Shown piece by piece: positions 61,843 through 64,000 of a stretch of 64,000 nt of DNA. How positions within the stretch are numbered: the first letter of the stretch is position 1; every line of letters starts with the position of its first letter. Both the position numbers and the translations under genes were made by a program. Under the pieces are notes generated by a model that saw only the letters and a list, made by a program, of their open reading frames with translations, made no database searches and had not been told where the DNA came from. This DNA comes from Ostrinia nubilalis (taxonomy: Eukaryota > Arthropoda > Insecta > Lepidoptera > Crambidae), in contig NC_087111.1 of assembly GCF_963855985.1 (NCBI RefSeq), positions 8,499,001 through 8,563,000 of the forward strand. The letters run 5' to 3'.

Positions 61843-61945
61843 TATACATGTCCCATTATTTTTATGCCCTACCAGCGCTTTGAGACAAACATTTGGCAAG
61901 TGCTGAGAAGAAGCGCCGCAACAAACTCAGTCACCACTGTCTGCC
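61843..61945 (-). repeat. Dispersed ACGTCCCAA-type repeat, copy 3
   Basis: CCTATACATGTCCCATTATT, GCCCTACCAGCGCTTTGAGA, GTGCTGAGAAGAAGCGCCGC, AACTCAGTCACC. Same family as 8190 and 16668. Confidence 0.6.
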
Positions 61946-62421
61946 GGTTTAAAAATATAAAAAAGTAGGAAGTTACAATATATTCAGAAGCAAGTTGCTT
62001 AATGTAGAGTCAATTTACATTATTTTCTATTTCTTCTAGTTACTCTTACTCACTTAATAGAAAATTTACTAATACTGTTTGAAATTCAATTAAAAAACAA
62101 TAACATTTAGATTCACAATCAATAAAAGGTGTTTAAACGGCGTACACTGATAAACAATCACGTTTTGTGAAACGAAAAAGCTGTTACAGCAAATAAAAGT
62201 AATATCAGGTTACAGTACAATGACTCAGAAACCTACTTAAAAATTTCGCCATGTAGGTACTACGTAAGTAAATACATATAGAAATTAGAACGTTAAGTTG
62301 CCTTATGACTTAAAAGTAATTATAAAAATAAAATAATTTGATTAAAAATAAATATAATAAAGCCCATGACATTGGCCCCTTAAATAACTTAAAAAAACTA
62401 GAACACGCGACAAACACTCAC

Positions 62422-62522
62422 CGAAATTAAAAACGTTTCACCTCCTTTTACTTTTTGCAGCTATCGGTCACTGGCACAAAATAAAAAGCAGGTCCATTAA
62501 CAAATTTAAAAAACTTTTCACT
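62422..62522 (-). promoter_or_regulatory. Candidate Inr+DPE promoter and first non-coding exon
   Basis: On the minus strand an arthropod initiator TCAGT lies at 62524-62520 (A+1 at 62522). A sequence matching the downstream promoter element RGWYV (GGACC) starts exactly at +28 (62495-62491), and a splice donor TCG/GTGAGT follows at 62421, giving a 101-nt exon. It sits at the edge of a GC-richer island (about 62560-62660). It holds a uORF of nine codons (62497-62468). Assigning it to the ABCH gene is inference: it points the right way and no other gene was recognised in between. The intron would be about 27.3 kb. Confidence 0.45.
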
Positions 62523-63496
62523 GAACAAACTTTTTCAAATTTTGAAAAAAGGTCCTAAACTTCAAAAAAGGGCGCGCGTTTTGAAAGACGTTCGAAAGTA
62601 GAATGCGTTTTAGAACGTCAAGTTCGCGCCGCGGTCAAATCTCTACTGAAGCGATTGGCCGTTTGATCGCTCTCTCTTGTGGTGGCGAAGAGCTAAGAAC
62701 CTTGAGAACGGGCAAATGAGCTTTTATTTAGATTGCTACAGGTATTATGCTTTAACTGTTCATCAAACAATGGCTTGGCAATCATTGGCAGCATCTTAGA
62801 TCAACAAGTGCTTGCGTGCAAACAATTATCGCGGAAAATGTTATATTTGCTTAATGAATTACCTTTTGCGGTGTGTTTTGCAATTACGACTAATAATAAC
62901 CATTACATATTGCATCTGTAGTTGCAACTTGAATTTAAAGATAATACTTAACAAACAAGACTTAAAAAAAGACGACATGAATAAATTATTCGTAAAAACT
63001 TCTAGCGCATTCGAAATTGGTTTTCCTTTAGCTGTAACGGCCTAGGCTGTGTTTCATACAAATGTCATATTATTTTTATTCAGTTACATATTCACAATTA
63101 ATTTGTATGGATTACCATCATGGCGCCGAAAACGTTCTTCATTTCCAAGTTTTCCAACAAACATGGACGTTGACTTTTCGAATTTATGTTTACAAAAGTG
63201 TATAATTTATCGTTCTTAAGTTAACATTTTAGACAATCTTAGGAGTCAATTCATTACAAAAGTTCGACGATCGACGGGGATGGAACAGCGACTCTCGTGT
63301 AGGCAGTTCGACACCGACACTGATGGGCTATTAACGCCTGATTAATTATGAATTTATTAATTTATTTTTATTATAGAAACAAACAGCCTTATTTTAATAC
63401 ATGTAACTCAAAACTAAATGAATACATTGGCCTTAAAGTTTTTCTGGCTTGCACTAATGGTGGTAGGATTTTTCTGTGCCTCTACCTTTTTAAATC
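62523..63496. other. Flank upstream of the candidate promoter
   Basis: A GC-richer island with GCGCGCG and GTTCGCGCCGCGG lies at 62560-62660 next to the candidate start site; the rest is AT-rich without recognised features. Confidence 0.35.
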
Positions 63497-63630
63497 TTAT
63501 TTATCATGTTCATTGACAAAGGTGACTGAGTTTCTTCCGCCACTTCTTCTCAGCACCAACCCGTATGTTGTCCCAAAGTGGTGGTAGGGCAAGCTATATT
63601 TGGGACGTGTATAAGTGCCCTGGAAAGGGC
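63497..63630 (+). repeat. Dispersed ACGTCCCAA-type repeat, copy 4 (reverse)
   Basis: GGTGACTGAGTTTCTTCCGC, CTTCTTCTCAGCACCAACC, TGTTGTCCCAAAGTGGTGG, AAGCTATATTTGGGACGTG. Inverse orientation of copies 1-3. Confidence 0.6.
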
Positions 63631-64000
63631 CTATGTACTGAAATACTGAATTACCTAGGCCTATTTCATTTAATTTCATTGAGTCATATCTATTAGAATG
63701 CTCAGTCTATGCCGTATGGCAGTGACGTCACGAATGAGACCCCTTTCTCTAGTACAGTTTTGGAACGCGACCGCCCCGCCATAACATCCATTGTTTATTA
63801 TTCGATAATACACGATGATAATTCGTCTGGCTGTATAATTTGAACGCAGGTTGATTTAGGCATTATGACTTGATGCCTTTGCTAGGTGCCTTGAAGAAAA
63901 ATGATTTGGCGGGAAAACTTTTTTGAGACCAAGATAATTTAAGTTCTGTGGTCAAGATAAGATCTCAAGGCACAGCTAAAAACATATTATATCCCTAAAA

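Overview
This is AT-rich, intron- and repeat-loaded arthropod DNA, almost certainly from a moth or butterfly. The evidence is an ABCH-subfamily ABC transporter (a subfamily typical of arthropods), many Lep1-like non-autonomous Helitrons with the CGCGGGCGAAGCCGCGGGC hairpin next to CTAG, RTE-type LINE tails ending in (TGA)n or (ACGA)n, a tRNA-derived SINE, and a CR1-like LINE whose ORF1 resembles PHD plus FP-type proteins. There are no bacterial-type genes, no CRISPR array and no rRNA or functional tRNA gene.

The one clear host gene lies on the minus strand. I reconstructed fifteen coding exons from 35028 down to 6680. Every intron boundary is GT/AG, the phases all match, and the joined frame is 2163 nt, or 720 residues plus stop. 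The product is an ABCH-type half transporter with an N-terminal nucleotide-binding domain (Walker A 46-54, Q94, LSGGQ 145-149, Walker B 165-170, H202) and a C-terminal ABC-2 type membrane domain with about six hydrophobic segments and a large loop after the first one. A splice acceptor 49 bases upstream of the ATG shows that the 5' leader is spliced. The best candidate for the first non-coding exon and promoter is at 62422-62522 (arthropod Inr plus a DPE at +28), which would make the first intron about 27 kb.

Layout: 1-2623 holds repeat debris (MITE, Helitron pieces, RTE tail). 2632-6380 is a 3.75-kb palindromic foldback element with an 8-bp target duplication. 6389-6679 is the probable 3' untranslated region. 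6680-35077 is the transporter, whose introns hold an 842-bp hAT-like MITE, a TGACGTCA-rich array with decayed exon-10 copies, tandem decayed exon-13 ends, and a nearly complete CR1-like LINE (about 21287-27357, one frameshift in ORF2). 35078-62421 is mostly transposon-derived DNA that may be the first intron. 62422-64000 holds the promoter candidate and unannotated flank.

No novel multigene system is visible. The most unusual items are the foldback element with its recurring 20-mer, the empty-site proof of a Helitron insertion inside one of its arms, the two partial-exon duplications with a template-switch scar, the apparently identical pair of 842-bp hAT-like MITEs, and the 1.1-kb insertion between the two LINE ORFs. 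All similarity statements are from reading by eye; no database search or alignment was run.
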